A stretch of 64,000 bases of DNA from Neorhizobium alkalisoli (GTDB taxonomy: Bacteria > Pseudomonadota > Alphaproteobacteria > Rhizobiales > Rhizobiaceae): contig NZ_PVBN01000001.1 in the NCBI RefSeq assembly GCF_002968635.1, forward strand, positions 828,310 through 892,309. The letters are read 5' to 3'. Position 1 is the stretch's first letter, and every line of letters begins with the position of its first letter. A program made the position numbers and the translations under genes. This document shows positions 16,944-25,547 of the stretch, one piece after another. The notes beneath the pieces were generated by a model. It was not told the DNA's origin. It did no database searches and saw only the letters and a program-made list of their open reading frames with translations.

Positions 16944-17960
16944 CTAGAAGCCTGACAGCACGAGCTTGCCCTTGGTCCGGTTGCTCTCGATCATCGCATG
17001 CGCCTTCTTCAGGTTGGCGGCATTGATCGGGCCAAGCGTCTCGGAAAGGGTGGTGCGGATCTTCCCGGCATCCACCAGCTCCGCCACGTGATTGAGGAGC
17101 TTGTGCTGCTCGATCATGTCGGCCGTCTGCCAGACCGGCCGAGCGAACATCATTTCCCAGTGGATGGAGAGCGCCTTGCTCTTGAAGGGCCTGATGTCCA
17201 TGGCCTCCTTCGGATCGTCGATCAGCGCGAACCGGCCCTGCGGGGCGACGAGCTCGAGTACGTCCTTGATATGCTGGTCCGTATGGGTGGTCGAGAAGAC
17301 GAAGGCGGGCGAACCGATCGCCAGTTCCTCGAACTGTTTTGCCAGCGGCTTGGAATGGTCGAGCACGTGGTGGGCGCCGAGTTCCTTGATCCAGGCCTGC
17401 GTTTCCGGTCGCGAGCCGGTGCCGATCACTGTCACGTCGGAAAGCTCTCGCAGGAGCTGGATGGCGATCGAACCGACGCCACCGGCGCCGCCGATGACCA
17501 GCACGGCATTCCAGGCGCCCGGCACCTTGTCCTGCACCTTCATGCGATGAAAGAGCGTCTCATAGGCGGTAATCGCGGTGAGCGGCAGCGCGGCGGCTTC
17601 CTCGAAGCTCAGCGTCTTCGGCTTGAAGCCGACGATCCGCTCGTCGACCAGATGGAATTCCGCATTCGTGCCGGCCCGGTTGATCGCGCCGGCGTAATAA
17701 ACCTCGTCGCCCGGCTTGAAGAGCTTCACGTCCGGTCCGGCCGTCTTGACGATGCCTGCGGCGTCGTAGCCCAGAATCCGGTGCTGCCCGGCTTCGACCG
17801 CCGCCGATTTGCGGACCTTGGTATCGACCGGATTGACGGAAACCGCCTTGATCTCGACCAGAAGGTCACGGCCTTTCGCCTCCGGCATCGGCAGCTCGAT
17901 GTCGATCAGCGAGGTTTCGGCGGTAATGGGCTGGGGTGCGTTGAAGCCGACGGCGCGCAT
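16944..17960 (-). CDS. zinc-free alcohol dehydrogenase/quinone oxidoreductase family protein
   Basis: This 338-residue medium-chain dehydrogenase/reductase is of the NADPH:quinone-reductase branch. The N-terminal GroES-like domain contains VSVNPVDTKVR and GYDAAGIV but no Cys/His set for catalytic zinc. The Rossmann motif is VIGGAGGVGSIAIQLLRE (about 151-168), followed by GADHVLDH-like GAHHVLDHSK. It is divergent from an HxlR-family regulator, a pairing known for quinone- or electrophile-inducible reductases (QorR/YodB type). The likely role is reduction of quinones or reactive carbonyls; the substrate is not shown by the sequence. Confidence 0.87.
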   Translation of the reverse strand: MRAVGFNAPQPITAETSLIDIELPMPEAKGRDLLVEIKAVSVNPVDTKVRKSAAVEAGQHRILGYDAAGIVKTAGPDVKLFKPGDEVYYAGAINRAGTNAEFHLVDERIVGFKPKTLSFEEAAALPLTAITAYETLFHRMKVQDKVPGAWNAVLVIGGAGGVGSIAIQLLRELSDVTVIGTGSRPETQAWIKELGAHHVLDHSKPLAKQFEELAIGSPAFVFSTTHTDQHIKDVLELVAPQGRFALIDDPKEAMDIRPFKSKALSIHWEMMFARPVWQTADMIEQHKLLNHVAELVDAGKIRTTLSETLGPINAANLKKAHAMIESNRTKGKLVLSGF

Positions 17961-18055
17961 TCAAGATCTCCTTCATTTGCGAGTGGCGTTTGTTGCCTGG
18001 AGACTAGATGGCTCGTATGGTTCGCCAGCGCAAGAATGCACATTTTTGATGTATA

Positions 18056-18071
18056 GTATCGAAAAGGATAC
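18056..18071. promoter_or_regulatory. GTATC-N6-GATAC inverted repeat, candidate HxlR operator
   Basis: The inverted repeat GTATC-GAAAAG-GATAC ends 18 bp upstream of the HxlR-family start codon and lies in the divergent region with the quinone oxidoreductase gene. Its position suits autoregulation and control of the reductase; binding is inferred. Confidence 0.4.
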
Positions 18072-18088
18072 CGTGAAAGGATCCCCGG

Positions 18089-18490
18089 ATGTCCAAGCCG
18101 CGTGCCAAGCTGACCGACAATTTTCCCGGTTGCCCGGTCGAATCGACACTGAGTTTTCTCGACGGCAAATGGAAGGGCGTGATCCTTTATCATCTGCTTG
18201 AAAACGGCACGTTGCGCTTCAACGAGCTTCGCCGCCGCATCCCGTCGGTGACGCAGCGCATGCTGACCAAGCAGCTGAGGGAGCTCGAAGAGGCGGGGCT
18301 CTTGGAGCGGACCGTGTTTGCGGTCGTTCCGCCGCGCGTCGACTACACGCTGACGCCGCTCGGCCAGAGCCTGGAGCCCGTGGTCACGGCGCTGCGCCTC
18401 TGGGGCAAGGAGCATGTCATCTGCCGTGACGGGCAGAAGTTCGTGGTTGCGCCGGAGGCGGAAGCAAAAGCGCCATCCAAGGCGGCCTGA
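18089..18490 (+). CDS. HxlR-family (winged helix) transcriptional regulator
   Basis: This 133-residue regulator shows the HxlR pattern. GCPVESTLSFLDGKWKGVIL contains the conserved Cys (Cys15) before the W-K core, followed by FNELRRRIPSVTQRMLTKQLRELEEAGL and the wing DYTLTPLGQSL. In QorR and YodB this N-terminal Cys senses quinones or disulfide stress. It is divergent from the quinone oxidoreductase gene, which is the likely target. The stop codon lies inside a hairpin shared with the convergent MFS gene. Confidence 0.9.
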   Translation: MSKPRAKLTDNFPGCPVESTLSFLDGKWKGVILYHLLENGTLRFNELRRRIPSVTQRMLTKQLRELEEAGLLERTVFAVVPPRVDYTLTPLGQSLEPVVTALRLWGKEHVICRDGQKFVVAPEAEAKAPSKAA

Positions 18491-18504
18491 TCAGGTCAGG
18501 CCGC
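18482..18504. terminator. bidirectional hairpin spanning both convergent stop codons
   Basis: A perfect 9-bp stem (GCGGCCTGA/TCAGGCCGC) with a TCAGG loop contains the TGA of the HxlR gene in one arm and the stop of the convergent MFS gene in the other. There is no T-tract, so it may act as a transcript end or attenuate convergent transcription. Confidence 0.5.
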
Positions 18505-19737
18505 ACCCCGGCGCTTTTCCAGACTGACCGAAACCGCGAAGATGCCGAGCCCGAGCAGCGACAGGAACGCACCGACATAACCGGTGGCGGCAAAACCCCA
18601 GCCCCAGGAAATGACCAGCCCGCCGAGCCAGGCGCCGAGAGCGTTCGCGACGTTGAAGGCGGAGTGGTTGGATGCTGCGGCAAGCGTCTGCGCGTCGGCG
18701 GCAACATCCATCAGCCGCGTCTGCAATGCGGGGCCGGGGGCAAAACCGCAGCCGACCAGGAAGACGGTGATGTAGAGTGCGATCGGATTGTGGGCAAAGA
18801 GCGCGAAGGCGAGCATCACCACGATGTAGAAAACCATCGAGCCGCCGATCGTGCCCTTGAGCGACAGGTCTGCGAGCCTGGAGCCGACGATATTGCCGAC
18901 ATTCATGCCGATGCCGAAGAGGGCAAGCACGATCGATACCATGCCGACCGGCAGTTGAGCGGTTTGCGTCGTCGTCGAGGCGATATAGCTGAAGACGGAG
19001 AACATGCCGCCAAAGCCGATCGCGGCGATGCCGAGCGTCAGCCAGACCTGGGTGCGGCCGAAGGCGCTGAGCTCGCGACGGATGCTTGCCCCTTCCTGCA
19101 CCTTGTCCCGCGGCTGGAAATACCAGAGGAGCGCCACGGTCAGCGCCCCGATTCCCCCGACCAGGAAGAAGGCGGCGCGCCAGCTGAGCATCTGCCCCAT
19201 GAAGGTTGCAAGCGGCGTACCGGCAAGGGTCGCGATGGTCAGGCCGAGCATGACGCGGCCGACGGCGCGGGCGCGTTTGTTGGGCGGCACCATGGATGCA
19301 GCCACCAGCGAGGCGACGCCGAAATAGGCGCCATGCGGCAGCCCGGTGATAAAACGCAGCGCCGTGAAGCTCCAGAATGTCGGCGCCATAGCGCTGAGGA
19401 TATTGCCCACCGCAAAGAGGCCCATCAGGCAGAGAAGCAGTGTTCTGCGCGGCAGGCGGGCAGACAGGATGGCGATAACAGGCGCGCCGATCACCACGCC
19501 CAAGGCATAGGCGCTGATGACGTAACCCGCCGCCGGAATGCTGACCTCGAATGTCGAGGCCACGTCGGGAAGAAGCCCCATGATGACGAATTCGCCGGTG
19601 CCGATGCCGAACCCGCCGACCGCAAGTGCAATCTCGATGAGCAGGATTGCCAGCGGTGAGAGGCTGGGAGTGGCGTCGGTGACGGGAGAGGTTGAACGAT
19701 CGCGAACGGAATCGAAAGAGACGGCGGAATCGGTCAT
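18496..19737 (-). CDS. MFS transporter, DHA1 family (YdhP/AraJ-like exporter)
   Basis: This is a 413-residue major facilitator exporter with twelve predicted helices. The N-terminal half carries GTGEFVIMGLLPDVASTF, characteristic of the AraJ/YdhP/NepI group, then the A-motif region ILSARLPRRTLLL and LRFITGLPHGAYFGVASLVA. The start is taken at the ATG at 19737 rather than the TTG just before it; neither has a strong ribosome site. It is convergent with the HxlR gene. Relatives export arabinose, purine nucleosides or drugs; the substrate cannot be assigned. Confidence 0.9.
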   Translation of the reverse strand: MTDSAVSFDSVRDRSTSPVTDATPSLSPLAILLIEIALAVGGFGIGTGEFVIMGLLPDVASTFEVSIPAAGYVISAYALGVVIGAPVIAILSARLPRRTLLLCLMGLFAVGNILSAMAPTFWSFTALRFITGLPHGAYFGVASLVAASMVPPNKRARAVGRVMLGLTIATLAGTPLATFMGQMLSWRAAFFLVGGIGALTVALLWYFQPRDKVQEGASIRRELSAFGRTQVWLTLGIAAIGFGGMFSVFSYIASTTTQTAQLPVGMVSIVLALFGIGMNVGNIVGSRLADLSLKGTIGGSMVFYIVVMLAFALFAHNPIALYITVFLVGCGFAPGPALQTRLMDVAADAQTLAAASNHSAFNVANALGAWLGGLVISWGWGFAATGYVGAFLSLLGLGIFAVSVSLEKRRGAA

Positions 19738-20010
19738 CAAATTGAATCTGCTTGAAAAAAAGATGCGGGTAAGACGTGGGAGACGTCCACCCGCTCTGGA
19801 GGTGAGCGGTCATCAAAAATGACACAGGTCAAAAGTACCACGGGATTGTGCATTGCGGTAGAGCCTCACGAATATTCCTTAGGTGCTCACGGCATTGTGT
19901 GTGCGGTGCCGGCCTCATTGGCGCCCTGTTGATAAAGCACGTCATCGCAACCATTTCTTCGGTACCCCGTTGTCTCGCGGCCGAAACCGCCCGCCCAGAG
20001 CTTTGATGCG

Positions 20011-20949
20011 ATGAACCTTTTTGCCGTCTTCAACCGCGATGGCGGTACCTTCCGAACCACCGACATGGACGCCTATTGCGCCCAGGCAGCTCAGGCTTTC
20101 AAGTCTGCCGGCCATCAGATCGAGTGCCATGTGGTCTCCGGCGACGAGGTCATGGCGACCATGGAAAAGGCGGCCACAACGCCCGGTGTCGAAGGTCTGA
20201 TTGCCGGCGGCGGTGACGGCACGATCTCGGCTGCGGCCGGTATTGCCTGGAAGAGCGGCATCGTGCTCGGCGTCGTTCCGGCCGGCACCATGAACCTCTT
20301 TGCTCGTTCGCTGAAGCTGCCTCTCGACATATGGCGGGTGCTGGACACGCTGGCTGTCGCCACTCCCGAAAACATCGATATCGCCAGCGCCAACGGCAAG
20401 AGCTTCGTGCATCAGTTTTCGGCCGGCCTGCATGCCCGCATGGTGCGTTACCGCAATTCCATGACCTATGCGTCGCGGCTCGGGAAAATCCGGGCGAGCA
20501 CGCGCGCTGCGATCGGGGTGATGTTCAACCCGCCGGAATTCGAGGTTGAGTTCAACGTCGGGGGCAAGACCGTCTCCCGCGAGGTTTCCGCGATCTCGGT
20601 CTCCAACAACGAATTCGGTTCCGATCCTTTGATGTATGCGGACCAACTGACGCGCGGGCATTTGGGTCTTTATTTTGCCGATCCTCTGACACCGGCAGGC
20701 GTGGCGAAACTCGCCGTCGACATCCTGCGAGGGCGGCTCAAGGAAAACGCTGCGGTGACGGCCATGACGGCTACCGAGGTCGAACTGCATTTCCCCCGCG
20801 AGCGGCACGACATCCGCTGCGTCATCGACGGCGAACTTCTGCCGATGAAGCGCGATGTGCATCTGAAGATCCATGCGGGGGAACTGAGGGTACTGGTCAA
20901 CGAACCGCAACTCCGCGAACTGGACGAGCGGGACGGCAGCGGAATCTGA
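20011..20949 (+). CDS. diacylglycerol kinase-catalytic-domain lipid kinase
   Basis: This 312-residue cytosolic protein of the DAGK/YegS/LCB5 kinase superfamily would phosphorylate a lipid using ATP. The catalytic nucleotide motif GLIAGGGDGTISAAAG (about 61-77) and VPAGTMNLFARSL are intact. The C-terminal beta-domain ends with VELHFPRERHDIRCVIDGEL, where the family has its DGE motif. The length is normal. It is divergent from the MFS gene and convergent with the diguanylate cyclase, 13 bp away. The lipid acceptor is not known. Confidence 0.88.
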   Translation: MNLFAVFNRDGGTFRTTDMDAYCAQAAQAFKSAGHQIECHVVSGDEVMATMEKAATTPGVEGLIAGGGDGTISAAAGIAWKSGIVLGVVPAGTMNLFARSLKLPLDIWRVLDTLAVATPENIDIASANGKSFVHQFSAGLHARMVRYRNSMTYASRLGKIRASTRAAIGVMFNPPEFEVEFNVGGKTVSREVSAISVSNNEFGSDPLMYADQLTRGHLGLYFADPLTPAGVAKLAVDILRGRLKENAAVTAMTATEVELHFPRERHDIRCVIDGELLPMKRDVHLKIHAGELRVLVNEPQLRELDERDGSGI

Positions 20950-20962
20950 GGGCTTCGGCAGG

Positions 20963-21706
20963 CTAGGCCGACGAGACGACCTGGTTCCGGCCGCGGGCCT
21001 TGGCCTCGTAGAGATTGACATCAGCCGCCTTGAGGCAGGCATGGGGATCGAAACCCGCCCCGCAATACAAGGCTCCGATGCTCGCCGAAACGCCGATCTT
21101 CGCCCCGGAGGGAGAGCGGATATCGACGCCGCCGATGGCTTCGCGAACATCCTCGCATCGCTTCGGCATGTCCTTGATTGCGATGCCGCCTCGAAAAAGC
21201 GCGAATTCTTCACCTCCGAGACGGCCGGCGATGTCGAATTGCCCCCGATAGGTCGAGAGTATCCGCCCGGTCCGGCGAAGCACCTCGTCTCCAGCGGCGT
21301 GGCCATGGCGGTCGTTGATCGACTTGAAATGGTCGAGATCGAGGAAAATCAGCGCTCCGGTCACCCCGTTGCGGCTGAAAGCGTCGAGTTCTTCCAGGAA
21401 GGCACCGCGATTCAGCAATCCGGTCAGGCCGTCGCGCCTGGATTGCAACCTAAGTTCCTCATAGGCAAGGGCGAGTTTCGCTAGCGCATCGGAGGCGATT
21501 TTCTCAGCCCGCCGAACCCTTTCCGACTGCCAGAACATCATGGCTGAGGCGGGGATCGAAATCGCCAGTGGGCAGACGATCGTCATCACCAGCCCCGCAC
21601 CGGCCACCTGTCCCCCCATCATGGGAACGAAGGCGAACGACAGTGAAAGCGAAGCGAGCAGCGACAACAGACCGGTCAGCAGTGACTTGACAATAACGAG
21701 ACGCAT
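20963..21706 (-). CDS. membrane-anchored diguanylate cyclase (GGDEF domain)
   Basis: This 247-residue protein makes cyclic di-GMP. Two hydrophobic helices (about residues 9-28 and 36-58) anchor it. A short coiled segment (SERVRRAEKIASDALAKLAL) precedes the GGDEF domain, which begins RRDGLTGLLNRGAFLEEL. The signature is intact as GRLGGEEFALF, and DLDHFKSINDRHGH binds GTP and metal. No RxxD product-inhibition site is seen five residues before GGEEF (the stretch is RGQFDIAGRL), so feedback control by that route is unlikely. No sensory domain beyond the two helices is present. Confidence 0.92.
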   Translation of the reverse strand: MRLVIVKSLLTGLLSLLASLSLSFAFVPMMGGQVAGAGLVMTIVCPLAISIPASAMMFWQSERVRRAEKIASDALAKLALAYEELRLQSRRDGLTGLLNRGAFLEELDAFSRNGVTGALIFLDLDHFKSINDRHGHAAGDEVLRRTGRILSTYRGQFDIAGRLGGEEFALFRGGIAIKDMPKRCEDVREAIGGVDIRSPSGAKIGVSASIGALYCGAGFDPHACLKAADVNLYEAKARGRNQVVSSA

Positions 21707-21996
21707 CCACGGAGCCGCAATGACATGAAATATACGGCTTCCTTAGACCGAAGGGATTTAAGATAGGTTGAAGAAGAACTTCGGCCTTGACGTCAAGGGT
21801 CCAAAACAGCGGCGGCCCTGCTCGTCGCGGACTGCCGATACGATGGCGATATCTCGCGATCGGGTGTTCATATCCTGTTATCCATTGGCCCTTAATTTCA
21901 ACCCCCGATAGAACAAATTGCTTGTTTCGGGCCATGATGGTTCCGGCAGATGTTGCCTAGGCTTATGACAGGCGGAAGGCACGCGCGAGGAACGGC

Positions 21997-22746
21997 ATGA
22001 CTTCCATCTACGAACTTCAACCTGCAGCTTTGCTGATCCTGAAACAGTCGGCTGCCCAGTCGGCCATCCCTTCCGAAGAAGGTAAGGAAAACGAGGCAAA
22101 GAAAACCGATCTCGTCCAGGTGGCGAACGGAATTTCCGGCGAACCCGCCAAGGAAACGATAAGAGCCGCTTTCGCCATCAACGCTGCATTTGTCGAGATG
22201 GACGAGAAGAGCCAACTCGTCTCCGACGCTATCGACTTCATCAATTCCGATCAGTTCAAGATAAGCGATCCCATTGCCAAGAATATGCTGAAGGCGCTGC
22301 TCTCCGAGAAGGGCTGGCAGTTCGCGCAGCTGGTGAACCAGCAATACGAAGCCCATGGCGGCCTCAGCCGGGAAAGCCTCTTCGCACTCGCCCTCCCGCA
22401 GATGATCAACAAGAATCGCGATCTCTTCACCGACGATGAGCTCTACGTGGGCATCAAGTTCAAGGAAAAGGGTGGGGTTGTGGTCTTTATCCCTGACAAG
22501 GATGGCAACAGCACCTATCGCGACCTGACGAGGGCATTGAAAGAGGAGGAGGTTGTTGCCGCACAGACCGGCGATCGCGAAGCGCTTCAGCAACTCCAGG
22601 AGGAATACGGCAAGTTCGTCGCTTCGATAACCAAGGCCTTCGATTATGAAAAGGGGCAGCCGATGCTGATCGACATCGACGATCTGCCATACGCGCCATG
22701 GATATCGAAACCGTCTTTGCCGCAAGGACAGTCTAGCGGAGGATAG
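21997..22746 (+). CDS. hypothetical protein, 249 aa
   Basis: This is a soluble, acidic protein with no signal peptide or membrane helix. It is largely helical: it begins MTSIYELQPAALLILKQSAA, has a charged middle segment (EEGKENEAKKTDL), a possible beta region GIKFKEKGGVVVFIPDKDGN, and a C-terminal helical part ending in a Gly/Ser-rich tail. I do not recognise a family. The region before it (21707-21996) shows no gene. Its stop lies in a hairpin shared with the convergent PuuA-like gene. The reading frame is well formed and strongly coding by third-position GC. Confidence 0.75.
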   Translation: MTSIYELQPAALLILKQSAAQSAIPSEEGKENEAKKTDLVQVANGISGEPAKETIRAAFAINAAFVEMDEKSQLVSDAIDFINSDQFKISDPIAKNMLKALLSEKGWQFAQLVNQQYEAHGGLSRESLFALALPQMINKNRDLFTDDELYVGIKFKEKGGVVVFIPDKDGNSTYRDLTRALKEEEVVAAQTGDREALQQLQEEYGKFVASITKAFDYEKGQPMLIDIDDLPYAPWISKPSLPQGQSSGG

Positions 22747-22754
22747 TCCTCCGC
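22736..22754. terminator. hairpin between convergent genes
   Basis: A perfect 8-bp stem (GCGGAGGA/TCCTCCGC) with a TAG loop, which is itself the stop codon of the hypothetical gene. It lies 9 bp from the stop of the convergent glutamine-synthetase-family gene, so it can act on both transcripts. The T-tract is weak (CGTCTTCTC). Confidence 0.5.
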
Positions 22755-22762
22755 CGTCTTCT

Positions 22763-24097
22763 CTAAACCCGCGGCAGATAGGTTTGGTAGTCGAAGTCGC
22801 TCACCGTCCGCAGATAGGTGATCGCCTCCTTGCGCTTGGTGTCGGCGTAGAGCTTCTGGTAGCGCGCGCCGAACGCCTCCTTGATGAAAGGCGAGGCGGA
22901 GAAATCCTCCACTGCCGTCAGGAAGTCATGCGTCAGGCGTTTCGTGCCGGCCGGCGGTTCCTTGCCCGGTTCGGTCGCCGGGCCGGGATCGAGCATCTCG
23001 TCCAGCCCCAAGAGCATGCCGCCAAGGATCGCGGTCAGCAACAGATAGGGATTGGCGTCGGCGCCGGCAACGCGGTGCTCGATGCGGGCGGCCGGGCCGT
23101 CCCTGTCCGGAATACGCACCGCAGTTCCCCGATGACCGAAGCCCCAGTCGATGTCGACCGGAGCGAAGGAGCCCGGCTGGAAACGGCGGTAGGAATTGGC
23201 AAACGGCGCGAAAATCAGCTGTGCATCGCGCATCGTCTTCAACATGCCGGCGCAGACGGATTTGAGCCGCGCCGGATCGCCGCCCCTGGCGTCCAGCACA
23301 TTGTTGCCGTCGCGGTCGATGATGCTCGCATGCACATGCAGGCCGGAGCCGGCCTGGTCCGCATAGGGTTTGGCCATGCAGGTGGATTTTAACCCGTGTT
23401 TCCTGGCGGCCTGTTCGGCAATGCGCTTCAGGTAGATGCAGTCGTCGGCCGCCGCCAGCGCGTCGGCGCGGTGCAGAAGATTGATCTCGAACTGGCCGGG
23501 CCCGAATTCGGCGGTCGTCGCATCCGCCGGCAGCCCTTGAGCGCCGGCCCAGGTTCTGACGGTCTGCAGATAATCATTGAGCGCATCGACGGCGCTCATG
23601 TCGTAGAGCTGGAAACCGTTCGGCTGGTCGCGATACATCAGCTTGGCCGGCGGGCGCGGCCTGCCGGTCTCCCGCCAGTCGTCCTGCACCACATAAAATT
23701 CCAGCTCCGTGGCGACGACCGGGGTCAGGCCGCGCTGCTCGTAGCGTTCCAGCATCGCTGCGAGAACGGCGCGCGGATCCATGAAGCTCGGGGTTCCGTC
23801 CATCTCGTGCATGGTGGAAAGCACCTGGACCGACCCCTCCGGCCCCCAGGGCATCGGCGCGAGGCTGCGCCTGTCGGGTACGCAGACGCCGTCGGGATCG
23901 CCGATCGTTATCGAAAGCCCGTTTAGCTCGTCATTATCGTAGCCCCATATGTCGAGCGACTGGGTGGAGGTGGGCAGGCGCACCGTGCCATCCCAGACCT
24001 TCTTCTCTGCCTCGAGCGGAATGCGCTTGCCGCGCAGGTCGCCATTCATGCCGACGAGCAGGATTTCGATATGAGGCGTGACGGATTCAGAGGACAT
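22763..24097 (-). CDS. puuA: glutamine synthetase family protein, probable gamma-glutamylputrescine synthetase
   Basis: This 444-residue ligase has the glutamine synthetase fold. Conserved elements are VATELEFYVV, AEFGPGQFEINLLH (metal ligands), AGSGLHVHAS (the ATP/ammonium His), RRFQPGSFAP and RIEHRVAGADANPYL. Dodecameric GSI enzymes also carry an adenylylation loop, which is not evident. The divergent neighbour is a class III aminotransferase of the putrescine/omega-amino-acid type, which points to polyamine catabolism and hence a PuuA/SpuI-like activity. The ATG at 24097 fits the usual N-terminus; the longer frame to 24202 runs into the divergent gene. The exact amine is inferred. Confidence 0.8.
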   Translation of the reverse strand: MSSESVTPHIEILLVGMNGDLRGKRIPLEAEKKVWDGTVRLPTSTQSLDIWGYDNDELNGLSITIGDPDGVCVPDRRSLAPMPWGPEGSVQVLSTMHEMDGTPSFMDPRAVLAAMLERYEQRGLTPVVATELEFYVVQDDWRETGRPRPPAKLMYRDQPNGFQLYDMSAVDALNDYLQTVRTWAGAQGLPADATTAEFGPGQFEINLLHRADALAAADDCIYLKRIAEQAARKHGLKSTCMAKPYADQAGSGLHVHASIIDRDGNNVLDARGGDPARLKSVCAGMLKTMRDAQLIFAPFANSYRRFQPGSFAPVDIDWGFGHRGTAVRIPDRDGPAARIEHRVAGADANPYLLLTAILGGMLLGLDEMLDPGPATEPGKEPPAGTKRLTHDFLTAVEDFSASPFIKEAFGARYQKLYADTKRKEAITYLRTVSDFDYQTYLPRV

Positions 24098-24176
24098 CGG
24101 CAGGTCTTTTGAAAGGGTGTTGCGGAAGAGAGTTCGTAACCGATAAGAATTGACCGCACAATCAGAGGCCAGTTCC

Positions 24177-25544
24177 ATGACCGATATCAGCGCCCTTTCC
24201 AATCTCGCCGCGATCGACGCCGCCCATCACCTGCATCCGTTCTCGGACATGAAGCAGCTGAATGCCAAAGGCACGCGCATCATCGAGCGGGCCGAGGGCG
24301 TCTACATCTACGATTCGACGGGCAAGAAATATCTGGATGCATTTGCGGGCCTCTGGTGCGTCAATGTCGGCTACGGCCGCAAGTCGATTGCCCATGCCGC
24401 CTATAAGCAGATGCAGGAACTGCCTTACTACAACAGCTTTTTCGGCACCACGACGCCGCCGGCAACGCTGCTCGCCCAGAAAATCGCCTCACATGCGGGC
24501 GACAGGTTGAAGCGGGTCTTCTTCACCAATTCCGGCTCGGAAGCGACCGACACCTGGTTCCGTATGGCGCGCGTCTACTGGAAGGCGCTGGGCAAACCCG
24601 AAAAGACGCAAATTATCGCCCGAAAGAACGGCTATCACGGCTCGACGGTGGCCGGTGCCTCGCTCGGCGGCATGAAGCTGATGCATGAGCAGGGAAATCT
24701 GCCGATCGAGGGCATCCACCATATCGGCCAGCCCTACTGGTATGCGGAGGGCGGCGATCTGTCGCCCGCCGAATTCGGCCTGAAGGTCGCCCGCGAGCTG
24801 GAGGCGAAGATCGACGAACTGGGCGAGGACCGCGTCGCGGCCTTCGTCGCCGAACCGATCCAGGGGGCAGGGGGCGTCATCATCCCGCCGGAAACCTACT
24901 GGCCGGAAATCGCTCGCATCTGCAAGGCGAAAAACATCCTGCTGGTCGTGGACGAGGTGATCTGCGGTTTCGGCCGCCTGGGCGAGTGGTTCGGCCATCA
25001 ATATTACGGCATCGAGCCGGATCTCGCGCCGATCGCCAAGGGCCTGTCGTCCGGCTATCTGCCGATCGGCGGCGTGCTGGTGAGCGATCGGGTCGCGGAT
25101 GTGATGGTCGGCGAGCTCGGCGATTTCTACCACGGCTTCACCTATTCCGGTCACCCGGTCTCGGCAGCCGCGGCCTTGGAGAACATCCGCATCATCGAGG
25201 AGGAGGGGCTGGTCGAGCGGGTCCGCGACGATATCGGCCCCTATTTCGCCTCCGCCTGGAAGAGCCTCGAGGATCATGAAGTCGTGGGCCAGGCGGAAAG
25301 CGTCGGCCTGATGGGCGGACTGCAGCTCGCTGCGGATAAAGCGACCCGGCGCCGCTATGCAAAGCCCGACGATATAGGCACGCTGGTGCGCAATCACTGC
25401 GTCGAGAACGGCCTGATCATGCGCGCGACGGGCGATCGCATGCTGGCCTCGCCCGCCCTGACGATCAGCCGCCTTGAGGTGGACGAGGTGATCGACAAGC
25501 TGCGCCGGGCTCTCGACCACCTGCGGGACACCGTGAAGGAATAG
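24177..25544 (+). CDS. class III PLP aminotransferase, probable putrescine/omega-amine:pyruvate type
   Basis: This 455-residue fold-type I enzyme resembles SpuC and related polyamine:pyruvate transaminases. Visible parts are GLWCVNVGYGRKSIAHAA near the N-terminus, FFTNSGSEATDTWFRMAR (phosphate binding), NGYHGSTVAGASLGG, LLVVDEVICGFGRLG (the PLP-ring Asp) and the Schiff-base Lys in APIAKGLSSGYLPIGG. The length is normal. The ATG at 24177 has GAGG eight bases upstream. It diverges from the PuuA-like gene across 79 bp, so a shared control region for amine catabolism is likely. Confidence 0.9.
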   Translation: MTDISALSNLAAIDAAHHLHPFSDMKQLNAKGTRIIERAEGVYIYDSTGKKYLDAFAGLWCVNVGYGRKSIAHAAYKQMQELPYYNSFFGTTTPPATLLAQKIASHAGDRLKRVFFTNSGSEATDTWFRMARVYWKALGKPEKTQIIARKNGYHGSTVAGASLGGMKLMHEQGNLPIEGIHHIGQPYWYAEGGDLSPAEFGLKVARELEAKIDELGEDRVAAFVAEPIQGAGGVIIPPETYWPEIARICKAKNILLVVDEVICGFGRLGEWFGHQYYGIEPDLAPIAKGLSSGYLPIGGVLVSDRVADVMVGELGDFYHGFTYSGHPVSAAAALENIRIIEEEGLVERVRDDIGPYFASAWKSLEDHEVVGQAESVGLMGGLQLAADKATRRRYAKPDDIGTLVRNHCVENGLIMRATGDRMLASPALTISRLEVDEVIDKLRRALDHLRDTVKE

Positions 25545-25547
25545 CTG

